DNA from: Hydrogenophaga sp. NFH-34
GTDB lineage: Bacteria; Pseudomonadota; Gammaproteobacteria; Burkholderiales; Burkholderiaceae_C
Length of the DNA: 56,876 bases
Direction of reading: 5' to 3'
NCBI RefSeq assembly: GCF_021401345.1
Contig: NZ_JACBGE010000029.1
Span: 1 to 56,876, forward strand
Of this stretch, positions 19,803 through 28,242 are shown one piece after another. Every line of letters begins with the position of its first letter. The first letter of the stretch is position 1. Made by a program: the position numbers and the translations under genes. The notes beneath the pieces are model-generated. The model searched no databases, was not told the origin of the DNA, and was given only the letters and a program-made list of their open reading frames with translations.

Positions 19803-20569
19803 TCCTGCCCCGGTGCGCGGGCGATGCCATCGAGCACGATGGCCTGCACGTTGCGCACCGTTTCTTCGAAGAACTCGGGGTCGTCCAGCGTGCGGCCGGA
19901 AACGGCCTGCACCTGGACCGCAAAATCCGCGTAGTGCTGCGTGATGGCCCACAGCGCGAACACCAGATGGTGGGGCTCGACGGGTGACAGCGCGCCGGCC
20001 TCGATCCACGCCCGGATCACGCCCGACTTGCGCTCCACCAGCTCGCGCAGTTCGTGCGCCAGCTCGTCTTGCAGCAGCGGCGCCCCTTGCACCATTTCCA
20101 GACAGAACAGCCGCGAGGCATCGGGCCGGTCGCGCGAGAGCATCAGCTTGTTGCGGATGTAGCCGGCAATGGCTTCGCGCGGATCCTGCTCGGCGCTGAA
20201 CCCGCGCAGCGGGGTCAGCCACAGGTCCAGCAGATCGCGCAGCACCGACACGTACAGCTCTTCCTTGCTGGCGTAGTAATAGAGCAGGTTGCTCTTGGAC
20301 ACCTTGGCGCGCGCCGCGACCTGATCGACCGTCGTGCCGTGCAGCCCGTAGCGCGAGAACAGGCCGAGTGCCGCCCCCAGGATCGTGCTGCGCTTGTCTT
20401 CGAGCTGGCGCTGGCGCCGGCCTGTCGGGTTGGCCGTGGCGGGGCGCGGGCTGCGCGTGCGTTCGGTCCGGCCGCCCGCCGCTTTCTGGCCGCTGGCGGG
20501 CAGCGGGGCGCGGGCGCTTTTGCGGGATGCGGTGGGCGCGGTGCGGGTGGGCGACGACGGTGCAGGCAT
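19781..20569 (-). CDS. rutR: TetR-family pyrimidine regulator RutR
   Basis: 262 residues. After a disordered Ser/Thr/Pro/Arg-rich extension of about 50 residues, a TetR helix-turn-helix spans about 57-105 (STILGAALGLFSRYG, TTVDQVAARAKVSKSNLLYY). The C-terminal part is a RutR/YcdC-type ligand domain (SRLFCLEMVQGAP, LFALWAITQHYADF). The start at 20569 has a good GGGAGG about 10 bases upstream; the frame is open further up. It is encoded against rutF with overlapping 3' ends and divergently from the oxygenase operon. RutR-like boxes precede both flanking operons. Confidence 0.92.
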   Translation of the reverse strand: MPAPSSPTRTAPTASRKSARAPLPASGQKAAGGRTERTRSPRPATANPTGRRQRQLEDKRSTILGAALGLFSRYGLHGTTVDQVAARAKVSKSNLLYYYASKEELYVSVLRDLLDLWLTPLRGFSAEQDPREAIAGYIRNKLMLSRDRPDASRLFCLEMVQGAPLLQDELAHELRELVERKSGVIRAWIEAGALSPVEPHHLVFALWAITQHYADFAVQVQAVSGRTLDDPEFFEETVRNVQAIVLDGIARAPGQDQAASRS

Positions 20570-20723
20570 GGCAAAAATTCCTCCCGGGTGTGGTGCTGTC
20601 GGTGCGTGCCGTGGCATGTTGACCCGACATGATGCAGGAAGTGTGCACGGCCGTCGCACCATGGCTGCGCACGCTTGCACCAGCGCTGCGCGCAGGCAGG
20701 TCGAAATCATCGAAATCAGAAAT

Positions 20724-20739
20724 TTGTCCAACTGGTCCA
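20724..20739. promoter_or_regulatory. RutR-like operator in front of the oxygenase/ABC operon
   Basis: TTGTCCA-AC-TGGTCCA matches the RutR consensus TTGACCA-NN-TGGTCAA at 12 of the 14 defined positions. It lies in the rutR/oxygenase divergent gap, 67 bases before the oxygenase start and 155 bases from the rutR start. It could serve the operon, rutR autoregulation, or both. Confidence 0.7.
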
Positions 20740-20805
20740 GTTGGCATGGACGTTGCAACGTACCGGTCATCTTCGACCTGTTGCCCCATTCTGGAGTCGC
20801 TTGCC

Positions 20806-21813
20806 ATGCCCGCCCTCAATGTTCCCGTCATCGACCTGCAGCCCTGGTTTTCCGGCACGCCGGAAGGCAAGGCAGAGGTTGCCCGCGCCGTGGACGATGC
20901 CTGCCGCGGCATCGGTTTCCTGGTCATCAAGAACCACCAGATCGACCCGGTGCTGATCCAGCGCGTGACCGAGGCTTCGAACGCCTTCTTCTCGCTGCCG
21001 CTGGCGGCCAAGCGCAAGGTCGACCGCCCGCGTGACGATGCCGTGCGCGGCTACAGCGCGGTGGGGGAAGAGGGGCTTTCCTACAGCCTCGAAGAAGCGG
21101 CGCCAGGCGATCTGAAAGAGTCCTACTCCATCGGCCCGAGCAACGTGCCCGACGACGACTACCACCGGGGGCCGGCGGCGGGCGCGCATTTCGAGCCCAA
21201 CCTGTGGCCTGAAGAGATTCCGGACTTCAAGGCCGCTTACGAAAGCTACTTTGCCGCCATGAGCGACCTGGCGCGCGAGCTCATGCGCATGTTCGCTGTG
21301 GGGCTGGGTCTGCCCGAGCGGTTCTTCGACGACAAGCTCGACGAACACATCAGCATGTTCCGCGTGCTGAGCTATCCGGCGCAGACGGAAGCGCCGCAGC
21401 CCGGCCAGATGCGGGCCGGCGCCCACAGCGACTACGGCAGCCTCACCATCGTCATGCCCGACGGCCCGGGCCTGCAGGTCTTCAACAAGGCCGGCCAGTG
21501 GGTGGACGTGCCCTACATGCCCGGCACCTACGCGGTGAACATCGGCGACCTGATGATGCAGTGGACCAACGACCAGTGGGTCTCGACCCTGCACCGCGTG
21601 GTCAACCCGCCGCTCGAAAGCGCCGTGCTGAACAAGCGCCGCCAGTCGCTGGTGTTCTTCCACCAGCCCAACTACGACGCGATGATCGAATGCCTGCCGG
21701 TCTGCCTGGCCGAAGGCGAGCAGCCCCAGTACGCGCCCATCAGCTCGGGCGACCACCTCACCGCCAAGTTCGTCAAGCAGACGACCTTCGGTGGGACCAA
21801 GGCCGCGGTCTGA
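20806..21813 (+). CDS. 2-oxoglutarate/Fe(II) oxygenase, isopenicillin N synthase-like
   Basis: 335 residues: an N-terminal DIOX_N domain (VPVIDLQPWFSG, GIGFLVIKNH) and a C-terminal double-stranded beta-helix. The iron triad is His207/Asp209 (AGAHSDYGSLTIV) and His263 (TLHRVVNPP), with the 2-oxoglutarate-binding pair Arg279-x-Ser281. Substrate unknown. The RutR-like box upstream, the neighbouring rut genes and the nucleobase-type ABC transporter point to a pyrimidine such as thymine; fungal thymine 7-hydroxylase is in this superfamily. The start at 20806 follows GGAG; the frame is open upstream. First gene of its operon. Confidence 0.88.
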   Translation: MPALNVPVIDLQPWFSGTPEGKAEVARAVDDACRGIGFLVIKNHQIDPVLIQRVTEASNAFFSLPLAAKRKVDRPRDDAVRGYSAVGEEGLSYSLEEAAPGDLKESYSIGPSNVPDDDYHRGPAAGAHFEPNLWPEEIPDFKAAYESYFAAMSDLARELMRMFAVGLGLPERFFDDKLDEHISMFRVLSYPAQTEAPQPGQMRAGAHSDYGSLTIVMPDGPGLQVFNKAGQWVDVPYMPGTYAVNIGDLMMQWTNDQWVSTLHRVVNPPLESAVLNKRRQSLVFFHQPNYDAMIECLPVCLAEGEQPQYAPISSGDHLTAKFVKQTTFGGTKAAV

Positions 21814-21826
21814 AGGAGACGTGCGC

Positions 21827-22216
21827 GTGGCTCACCTTTCCTATGTCAACGTCTTCGCCAAGGACGTCGTGGCGCTGTCCGGCTTCTACCAGCGCGTGTT
21901 CGGTTTTCCCGAGATCGAGGCCATCCGCTCGCCCATCTTTCGCGGGCTCGATACCGGCAAGTCCAGCCTGGGCTTCAACGCGCTCGACGCCTACGAACTG
22001 CTGCACCTGTCCGAGTTCTCCGACACGCGCGGCGTGAAGTTCCTGCTGAACATCGATGTCGACAGCCAGGCCGACGTCGACCGCATGGTGCCGGTGGCTG
22101 TCGAGGCGGGCGCGACGCTGATCAAGCCGCCCTACGTCACCTACTACAACTGGTACCAGTCCGTCTTGCTGGACCCCGAGGGCAACGTCTTCCGCATCAA
22201 TTTCATGATGGACTGA
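21827..22216 (+). CDS. VOC (glyoxalase/bleomycin-resistance fold) protein
   Basis: 129 residues with one vicinal-oxygen-chelate domain: AHLSYVNVFAKDVVALSGFY at the start and YQSVLLDPEGNVFRINF at the end. GTG start at 21827, 8 bases after AGGAG and 13 bases after the oxygenase stop; GTG at 21821 is too close to the ribosome site. VOC proteins range from lyases and dioxygenases to isomerases, so the reaction cannot be named. Tight linkage implies it acts on the oxygenase substrate or product. Confidence 0.82.
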   Translation: MAHLSYVNVFAKDVVALSGFYQRVFGFPEIEAIRSPIFRGLDTGKSSLGFNALDAYELLHLSEFSDTRGVKFLLNIDVDSQADVDRMVPVAVEAGATLIKPPYVTYYNWYQSVLLDPEGNVFRINFMMD

Positions 22217-22319
22217 GCGTGTGCCCCTGGCATCGGAGTTCCCCCGATGCCTTCTCCCCCGGTGGGTTTCTCTTTCCGCTGTCTTCTTTTCTTCTGTTCG
22301 TGTTTGAAAGGTCTTGACC

Positions 22320-23411
22320 ATGCTGCGCAAACTGCTTTCGATTTCTGCCGCCACGGCCGCCGCCGGCATGGCGGCCACCGCCACGCCCGCCCTGGCCGAT
22401 GGCTTCACCCTGCCGGGCAAGCCGTCCATCGCGATGCTCTATTACGGCCCCAAGAACGACGGTGGCTGGACCCAGGCTTTTGACGAAGCCCGCGTCAAGA
22501 TCGAGAAGGAACTCGGCGTAAAGATCAACTTCGTCGAGAACATCACGGAAGACGCCTCGGTGATCAAGCCGGCGGCCGAGCGCTTCATCTCGCGCGGTGC
22601 CAACATCGTCATCGGCACCGCCTTCGGCCATTCCGACGCCTTCAAGGATTTGGCCGCCAAGCATCCCAAGGTGGCCTTCCTGAACGCTTCGGGCACCACC
22701 AACGGCCCGAACCTCGAGTCCTTCTACGGCCGCACCTACGAAAGCCAGTACCTGTGCGGCATGGCCGCCGGCGCGGCCAGCAAGAACGGCAAGCTCGGCT
22801 TCGTGGCCGCCAACCCCTTCGGTGTGGTGAACTGGACCGTCAACGCCTTTGCGCTGGGCGCGCAGAAGATCAACCCCAACGCCACGGTCAACGTGATCTA
22901 CACCGGCACCTGGAACGACCCGGTCAAGGAGCGCGCTGCTGCCTCGGCCCTGATCGACCAGGGCGCCGACGTGATCGGCCAGCACGTGGATTCGCCCACG
23001 CCGCAGATCGTGGCGCAGGAACGTGGTGTCTACGGCACCGGCCACCACCGCGATCTGCGCCAATTCGCGCCCAAGGCCACGCTGTGCTCCTCGGTCTGGG
23101 TCTGGGACAAGTTCCTCGTGACCGAACTCAAGAAGATCATCGCCGGCGGCTGGAAGCCGGCTCCCTATGGCGCCTTCATTCCGATGAGCGAAGGCGGCAC
23201 CGACATCGCCGGCTTCGGCGCTGCCGTGCCGGCCGACAAGGTCAAGCTGATCCAGGCCGAGCGCGAGGCGCTGCTCAAGGGCAAGCAGATCTACGCCGGC
23301 CCGCTGGCCGACCGCGACGGCAAGGAGCGTGTGGCCGCTGGCCAGGTGCTGTCCGATGCCGACCTCTGGAAGATGGACTGGTTCGTCAAGGGTGTGGTGA
23401 CGCAGAAATGA
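22320..23411 (+). CDS. BMP-family ABC transporter substrate-binding protein
   Basis: 363 residues with a Sec signal peptide, probable cleavage after ALA at 24-26. The mature part is of the BMP/PnrA type, whose known members bind nucleosides: YYGPKNDGGWTQAFDEA, ANIVIGTAFGHSD, and GADVIGQHVDSPTPQIVAQE. RBS GAAAGG before the ATG at 22320 (TTG at 22314 also open). It supplies ligand to the ATPase and permeases that follow. Context suggests a pyrimidine base or nucleoside. Confidence 0.93.
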   Translation: MLRKLLSISAATAAAGMAATATPALADGFTLPGKPSIAMLYYGPKNDGGWTQAFDEARVKIEKELGVKINFVENITEDASVIKPAAERFISRGANIVIGTAFGHSDAFKDLAAKHPKVAFLNASGTTNGPNLESFYGRTYESQYLCGMAAGAASKNGKLGFVAANPFGVVNWTVNAFALGAQKINPNATVNVIYTGTWNDPVKERAAASALIDQGADVIGQHVDSPTPQIVAQERGVYGTGHHRDLRQFAPKATLCSSVWVWDKFLVTELKKIIAGGWKPAPYGAFIPMSEGGTDIAGFGAAVPADKVKLIQAEREALLKGKQIYAGPLADRDGKERVAAGQVLSDADLWKMDWFVKGVVTQK

Positions 23412-23505
23412 CGACCCGGATGAGCGCCTTGCCGACGCAGGCCCGGCCCGCCAGCACTCCTTCCGGGGCGCGGCGGCCAGACACCGGGTGGAGCGCGGAG
23501 GCCCC

Positions 23506-25029
23506 ATGACCCCGGCCCTCACCCTGCGGGACATCCGCAAGAGCTTCGACGGTTTTCTCGCGCTGGACAACGCCCACATCGCGGTGCGCTGGGGCGAAGT
23601 CCATGCGCTGCTGGGGGAGAACGGTGCCGGCAAGTCCTCGCTCATGAACATCGCCGCCGGGCTCTACAAGCCCGAGGCTGGCGAACTGCTGGTCAATCAC
23701 AACCCGGTGCGCTTCAACGGCCCGCGCGACGCGGCCCGCGAGCACATCGGCATGGTGCACCAGCACTTCAAGCTGGTGCGGCCCTTCACGGTGGCGCAGA
23801 ACATCCTGCTGAGCCTGCCCGAGCCGGCCGAGTCGCTGTCGCACCGGCAACGGCTGGCCGAAGTGGCCCGTCGCGTGCAGGCCCAGGCCGCGGCGCTGGG
23901 CTTTGCCATCGACCCGCAGGCGCGCATCGACCAGTTGTCCATCGCCGAACAGCAGCGGGTGGAAATCCTCAAGGTGCTGCTGGCGGGTGCCCGCATCCTC
24001 ATCCTGGACGAGCCGACCGCCGTGCTCACCGACCAGGAAGCGGCCAGCCTGCTGACCACGGTGCGTGCGCTGGCGCGTGAAGGCGCCGCCGTGGTGCTGG
24101 TCACCCACAAGATGGCCGACGTCAAGGCCTATGCCGACCGCGTGACCGTGATGCGCGGCGGGCGCACGGTGGCCTCGGTCGATCCGGCCGAGACGCCGGT
24201 GGCCGAGCTGGTGCGCCTGACGGTGGGCGAAGGTGTGGACGACGGCGCGGTGGCTGCCCCCCGGCGTGCCGGAGAGCGCGCGGCGCCGATGTTGACGGTG
24301 CGCGAACTCGCGCTGGGCGCGCGCGGCGGCCACCGGCCGCTGGACGGCGTGAACCTGACCGTGCACGCTGGCGAGATCTACGGCATTGCCGGCGTGGGGG
24401 GCAACGGCCAGGGCGAACTGGCCGCCGCCATCATGGCCCTGTCGCGCGGTTTTGAGGGGGAACTGCGGCTGCAGGCGGTGAACCTGCTCTCGGTGCCGCC
24501 CGCGCAGCGGCGCCACCTGGGCATGGCGGCCATTCCGGCCGACCGCTACAGCCACGCGCTGGCCGGGGCGCTGTCGATCGCCGAGAACTTTGGCATCGGC
24601 CTGGTGCACGCGGGCCGTTACGGCTCCAGCCTCTGGCTGCGCAAACGCCGCATGGACGCCGAGACCCGCGACGCCGTGGCCGCCTTCGACGTGCAGGGCG
24701 TGCGCTCGGTGGCCCAGAAGGCGGCGCTGCTGTCGGGCGGCAACGCGCAGAAGCTGGTGCTGGCGCGCGAATTCAGCAAGCAGCCGCGGCTGGTGCTCGC
24801 CCACAGCCCGAGCCGGGGCCTGGACGTGCGGGCCGGTGCCGAGGTGCACGCGCGCCTGCGCGCGGCGCGCGACGCCGGTGCTGCGGTGCTGCTCATCAGC
24901 GAAGACCTCGACGAGGTGCTCCGGCTGGCCGACCGCGTGGGCGTGATGGCCCGGGGGCGCATCGTCGCCGAGTTCGAACAACCGGCCGATCGCCAAGCCA
25001 TCGGCCAAGCCATGACGCACCATGACTGA
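23506..25029 (+). CDS. ABC transporter ATP-binding protein (two-domain, nucleoside/sugar type)
   Basis: 507 residues with two nucleotide-binding domains. Domain 1 has Walker A GENGAGKSS, signature LSIAEQQRVEI and Walker B LILDEPTAVLT. Domain 2 has GVGGNGQGE and LSGGNAQK but a degenerate Walker B (LVLAHSPSRGLDV), as is usual for this subfamily, so only one site is fully catalytic. Start at 23506 after GGAGG. Its last 8 bases overlap the first permease gene. Confidence 0.94.
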   Translation: MTPALTLRDIRKSFDGFLALDNAHIAVRWGEVHALLGENGAGKSSLMNIAAGLYKPEAGELLVNHNPVRFNGPRDAAREHIGMVHQHFKLVRPFTVAQNILLSLPEPAESLSHRQRLAEVARRVQAQAAALGFAIDPQARIDQLSIAEQQRVEILKVLLAGARILILDEPTAVLTDQEAASLLTTVRALAREGAAVVLVTHKMADVKAYADRVTVMRGGRTVASVDPAETPVAELVRLTVGEGVDDGAVAAPRRAGERAAPMLTVRELALGARGGHRPLDGVNLTVHAGEIYGIAGVGGNGQGELAAAIMALSRGFEGELRLQAVNLLSVPPAQRRHLGMAAIPADRYSHALAGALSIAENFGIGLVHAGRYGSSLWLRKRRMDAETRDAVAAFDVQGVRSVAQKAALLSGGNAQKLVLAREFSKQPRLVLAHSPSRGLDVRAGAEVHARLRAARDAGAAVLLISEDLDEVLRLADRVGVMARGRIVAEFEQPADRQAIGQAMTHHD

Positions 25030-26131
25030 CGCCGTTTCCGGGGTGCCCGCACCCCGCCGTTTCGAACCCTTGTTCAGCCGCCGCTACACACTGGAAATCC
25101 GCCAGCAGATGGCCTGGCCGCAGCAGGCTGCGGTGCTGGCGCTGGCCGTGGTCGCGGGCCTGCTGATCTCGGGGGCCATCCTGGTGGGCGCGGGCGTGCC
25201 GGCGGGCGAACTCTTCCAGGAGTTCGTGGTCGCCACCGTCTTCGATGCCCAGAGCCTGCAGGCCGTGCTGTTCCAGGGCGCACCGATGATCATGGTCGGC
25301 CTGGCGGCGGCCATCGCGTTCCGTGCGCGCTACTGGAACCTGGGGCTGGAGGGCCAGATGATCTGGGGCGCGATCGGCGCCACCGCGCTCTCGGTCTACG
25401 ATGTCGGGCCGCCCGGCCTGCGCCTGCTGCTGATGTTTGGCGTGGCGCTGGTGTGTGGCCTGCTCTGGTCGCTGCTGCCGGCGCTCTTGCGCCTGCGCTG
25501 GGGGGTGAACGAAATCATCGCCACCCTGATGCTCAACTACGTGGCCGGTAACTTCCTGCTGCACCTGCTGTACGGGGCCTGGAAAGATCCGGCCAGCGCC
25601 TTCCCGCACTCGCCGGCTTTCCAGCCGTTCGAGCGCCTGCCGGAACTGCTCGGTCCGTCGGGCGCGGCGCTCGGGATCGCGCTGGTCGCCATGCTGGGCG
25701 TGTGGTGGCTGGTGAACCTGAGCCGGGCGGGGCTGTACCTGCGCTTCGTCCAGGCCAGCCCGCCGGTGGCGCACGCGGTCGGTGTGCCGGTGACCCGCAT
25801 GGTGCTGGTGGCCGTGCTGCTGTCGGGCGCGCTGGCGGGGGTGGCCGGCTTTCTTGTCACCTCCGGACAGGAGGGGCGGCTGACCCAGGCCTTCTATCAC
25901 GGCTACGGCTTCTCGGGCATCCTGATCGCCTTCCTGGCGCGCAACCACCCCATTGCCGCCACCGTGGTGGCGCTGCTGATCGCCACGCTGTTCGTGGCCG
26001 GTCGCAGCCTGCAGGTGTTCTACCAGATCCCCTTTTCGATGGTGCAGCTGATCCAGGCCATCGTCGTCATCGGCGTCGCGTCGTCGGACTTCTTCATCCG
26101 CCACCGGCTGCGCCGCGTCTTGCCTTCGTGA
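25022..26131 (+). CDS. ABC transporter permease 1 (BMP-type nucleoside importer)
   Basis: 369 residues, a BPD_transp_2 type membrane protein with about 8-10 helices after a soluble N-terminal segment. Conserved RARYWNLGLEGQMIWGAIGA and WGVNEIIATLMLNYVA are typical of the first permease of nucleoside importers. Overlaps the ATPase gene by 8 bases and is 7 bases before the second permease. Confidence 0.93.
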   Translation: MTDAVSGVPAPRRFEPLFSRRYTLEIRQQMAWPQQAAVLALAVVAGLLISGAILVGAGVPAGELFQEFVVATVFDAQSLQAVLFQGAPMIMVGLAAAIAFRARYWNLGLEGQMIWGAIGATALSVYDVGPPGLRLLLMFGVALVCGLLWSLLPALLRLRWGVNEIIATLMLNYVAGNFLLHLLYGAWKDPASAFPHSPAFQPFERLPELLGPSGAALGIALVAMLGVWWLVNLSRAGLYLRFVQASPPVAHAVGVPVTRMVLVAVLLSGALAGVAGFLVTSGQEGRLTQAFYHGYGFSGILIAFLARNHPIAATVVALLIATLFVAGRSLQVFYQIPFSMVQLIQAIVVIGVASSDFFIRHRLRRVLPS

Positions 26132-26138
26132 GGTCCGC

Positions 26139-27068
26139 ATGGAATTGATCGGTCACTGGATCGGCAGCATCCCCGATTTCGCCATTCCCTACGCTCTGGC
26201 TGCGCTGGGCCTGATCCTCACCGAGCGTGCGGGCGTGCTCTCGCTCGGGGCCGAAGGCTTCATGCTGATCGGTGCGCTCGCCGCCATCGGCGCGCAACTG
26301 GCCTTCGGGGCCACGGCGGTGTCGCTGGTGCTGGCCATGCTGGCGGCCAGTGCCGCGTCGGTGCTGTTCGCCATCATGGTGGTGTGGCTGCGCATGCACC
26401 AGGTGATCGCCGGGCTGGTGATGGTGTTTTTCTGCCAGGGGCTGTCGAGCCTGCTGGGCTCGGTGCTGGGGTGGACCAACATGCCCGTCACCTCGCAGGG
26501 CGCGGTCGCCCTGTGGCCGCTGTCCGAGCTGCCGGTGGTAGGCCGGCTGTTCGTGCAGAACCCGGTGGTGTTCCTCACGCCGTTCATCTTCCTCGCGGTG
26601 GTGGTGTTTCTGCAGCGCAGCGGGGCCGGGCTCAAGCTGCGCGCCGTGGGCGAAAACCCGCAGGCGGCCGATGCGGCCGGCATCCCGGTCGAGACCTACC
26701 GCTTTCTGGCCGTGGTGGCGGGTGCCGCGCTGGTGGGGTTGGCGGGGGCCTACATCTCGCTGCTGTCCACCAAGCTGTGGATCGCCGGCATGACGGGCGG
26801 GCGCGGCTGGATCGCGGTGGCGCTGGTGATCTTCGCGCGCTGGTCGCCCTGGAAGGCGCTGGCCGGCGCACTGCTGTTCGGCTGCATCGAGGCGCTGATC
26901 CCGCAACTGGCGGCGGCCGGCGTGAAGCTGCCGCAGTACTTCGTGCTGATGACGCCCTATGTGGTGACGCTGGGCGTCATGGTGTGGGTGGCCATGGGCC
27001 GCCAGCGTGGCGCCGACGCGCAACCCGGCGCGCTGGGTGAACCCTATGTCCGTGAGGAAAGACGATGA
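26139..27068 (+). CDS. ABC transporter permease 2 (BMP-type nucleoside importer)
   Basis: 309 residues, an integral membrane partner of permease 1. LTERAGVLSLGAEGFMLIGA and GLKLRAVGENPQAADAAGI are the hallmarks of the second permease. The stop overlaps the next start as ATGA, coupling it to the hydrolase. Confidence 0.93.
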   Translation: MELIGHWIGSIPDFAIPYALAALGLILTERAGVLSLGAEGFMLIGALAAIGAQLAFGATAVSLVLAMLAASAASVLFAIMVVWLRMHQVIAGLVMVFFCQGLSSLLGSVLGWTNMPVTSQGAVALWPLSELPVVGRLFVQNPVVFLTPFIFLAVVVFLQRSGAGLKLRAVGENPQAADAAGIPVETYRFLAVVAGAALVGLAGAYISLLSTKLWIAGMTGGRGWIAVALVIFARWSPWKALAGALLFGCIEALIPQLAAAGVKLPQYFVLMTPYVVTLGVMVWVAMGRQRGADAQPGALGEPYVREERR

Positions 27069-27739
27069 AGATCTGGGTCTACGACCAGCCCCGCGAGGTG
27101 GCGCGCGAAACGTTTGCCGACTACCTCGATCCGGCCACCACGGCCGTGATCTCGATCGACATGCACCGCGGCCACCTGGAGGACAGCCCCGACTGTCCCT
27201 GCCCGGCGCCGCGCGCGCGCGACGTGGTCGCTCCCATCGACGCCTTTCACCGCCGGGTGCGGGCGCGGGGCATGCCGGTGGTGCACGTGAAGTCGGTGCT
27301 GCGGCCGGGGGGCGAAGACGATCTCCAGGGCATTCCCGCTGCCTGGCGCCGCACCTTTCCACAACACGTGGGGCCGATCCCCAACGCCGACGCCCACGCG
27401 CTCGAAGGCAGCCGCTGGACCGAGTGGGTGACGGAGGTGCTGCCGCAGGACTGGCGGGTGGAGAACAAGCGCCGGCTCTCGGCCTTCTACCCGACCGATC
27501 TGGACTTCCTGCTGCGCAACCAGGGCATCCGCACCGTGGTGTTCGATGGCGGCTTCACCGACTGCTGCGTGCTCAACTCGGCCTTCGACGCCAACAACCA
27601 CAACTACCGCGTGATCGTGCTGCGCGATCTGGTGCGCGGCACCGACGACCACCTCGAATCGGCGGCGTTGTCCATGGTGTCGCTGCACCTTGGGCTGGTG
27701 ATGGACTCGGCCGAGTTGCTGGCCACCTGGCGCGGCTGA
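27065..27739 (+). CDS. Isochorismatase-like cysteine hydrolase
   Basis: 224 residues with a complete cysteine-hydrolase triad: Asp32 (VISIDMHRGHL), Lys135 (VENKRRLSAF) and Cys168 (GGFTDCCVLNSAF). The superfamily includes RutB, N-carbamoylsarcosine amidase, nicotinamidase and biuret hydrolase, so a C-N amide or ureido substrate is likely. It is clearly diverged from the RutB at 16558. Last gene of the RutR-marked transport operon; the protein probably processes a ring-opened or ureido product of the imported compound. Confidence 0.87.
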   Translation: MKIWVYDQPREVARETFADYLDPATTAVISIDMHRGHLEDSPDCPCPAPRARDVVAPIDAFHRRVRARGMPVVHVKSVLRPGGEDDLQGIPAAWRRTFPQHVGPIPNADAHALEGSRWTEWVTEVLPQDWRVENKRRLSAFYPTDLDFLLRNQGIRTVVFDGGFTDCCVLNSAFDANNHNYRVIVLRDLVRGTDDHLESAALSMVSLHLGLVMDSAELLATWRG

Positions 27740-27764
27740 GGCCGGTGGCCGGCGACCGCGTGCT

Positions 27765-28220
27765 TCAGCGGTAGGGGTTCTTTACCCCGAGGCCGGCCAG
27801 GATCTGGATTTCGCGCGCTTCCATGGCTTCGGCATCGGCTTCGCCGGTTTCGTGGTCCCAGCCCTGCGCGTGCAGCGTGCCATGCACCAGCAGGTGCGCG
27901 TAGTGGTCGGCCAGGGAGCGTTTCTGTTCCTTCGCTTCGCGCGCCACCACCGGGGCGCACAGCACCAGGTCGGCCATCACCAGGGGTTCGGTGGCGTAGT
28001 CGAAGGTCAGCACGTTGGTGGCGTAGTCCTTGCCACGGTAATCGCGGTTCAGGGCCTGGCCTTCTTCGGCGTCGACGATGCGCACCGTGATTTCGGCGTC
28101 GGCTTCCAGCGCGTGCCGGATGCAGCGCACGACTTTGTGGCGGGCCAGCGCGGCGCGGTGCGGGGCCGGATCGGCCAACTGGCTGAATTGCAGGGAGAGG
28201 CTGAGGGCGGGCAGCGGCAT
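27765..28220 (-). CDS. ybeY: Endoribonuclease YbeY (rRNA maturation)
   Basis: 151 residues. The zinc site HGTLHAQGWDH gives His113, His117 and His123. GKDYATNVLTFDY is the conserved central motif. Single-strand endoribonuclease in 16S rRNA 3' maturation and ribosome quality control. It follows the MliC-like gene, 22 bases away, in the phoH transcript. It converges on the hydrolase gene with a 25-base gap holding a small GCCGG/CCGGC hairpin. Confidence 0.96.
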   Translation of the reverse strand: MPLPALSLSLQFSQLADPAPHRAALARHKVVRCIRHALEADAEITVRIVDAEEGQALNRDYRGKDYATNVLTFDYATEPLVMADLVLCAPVVAREAKEQKRSLADHYAHLLVHGTLHAQGWDHETGEADAEAMEAREIQILAGLGVKNPYR

Positions 28221-28242
28221 GGCGTGGGGGCGTCGGGGCGGG

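Noticed and set aside
24790..24830. Degenerate Walker B in the second ATPase domain as a defect
   Set aside because: Two-domain ATPases of sugar/nucleoside importers commonly have one degenerate site, so this is normal for the family.
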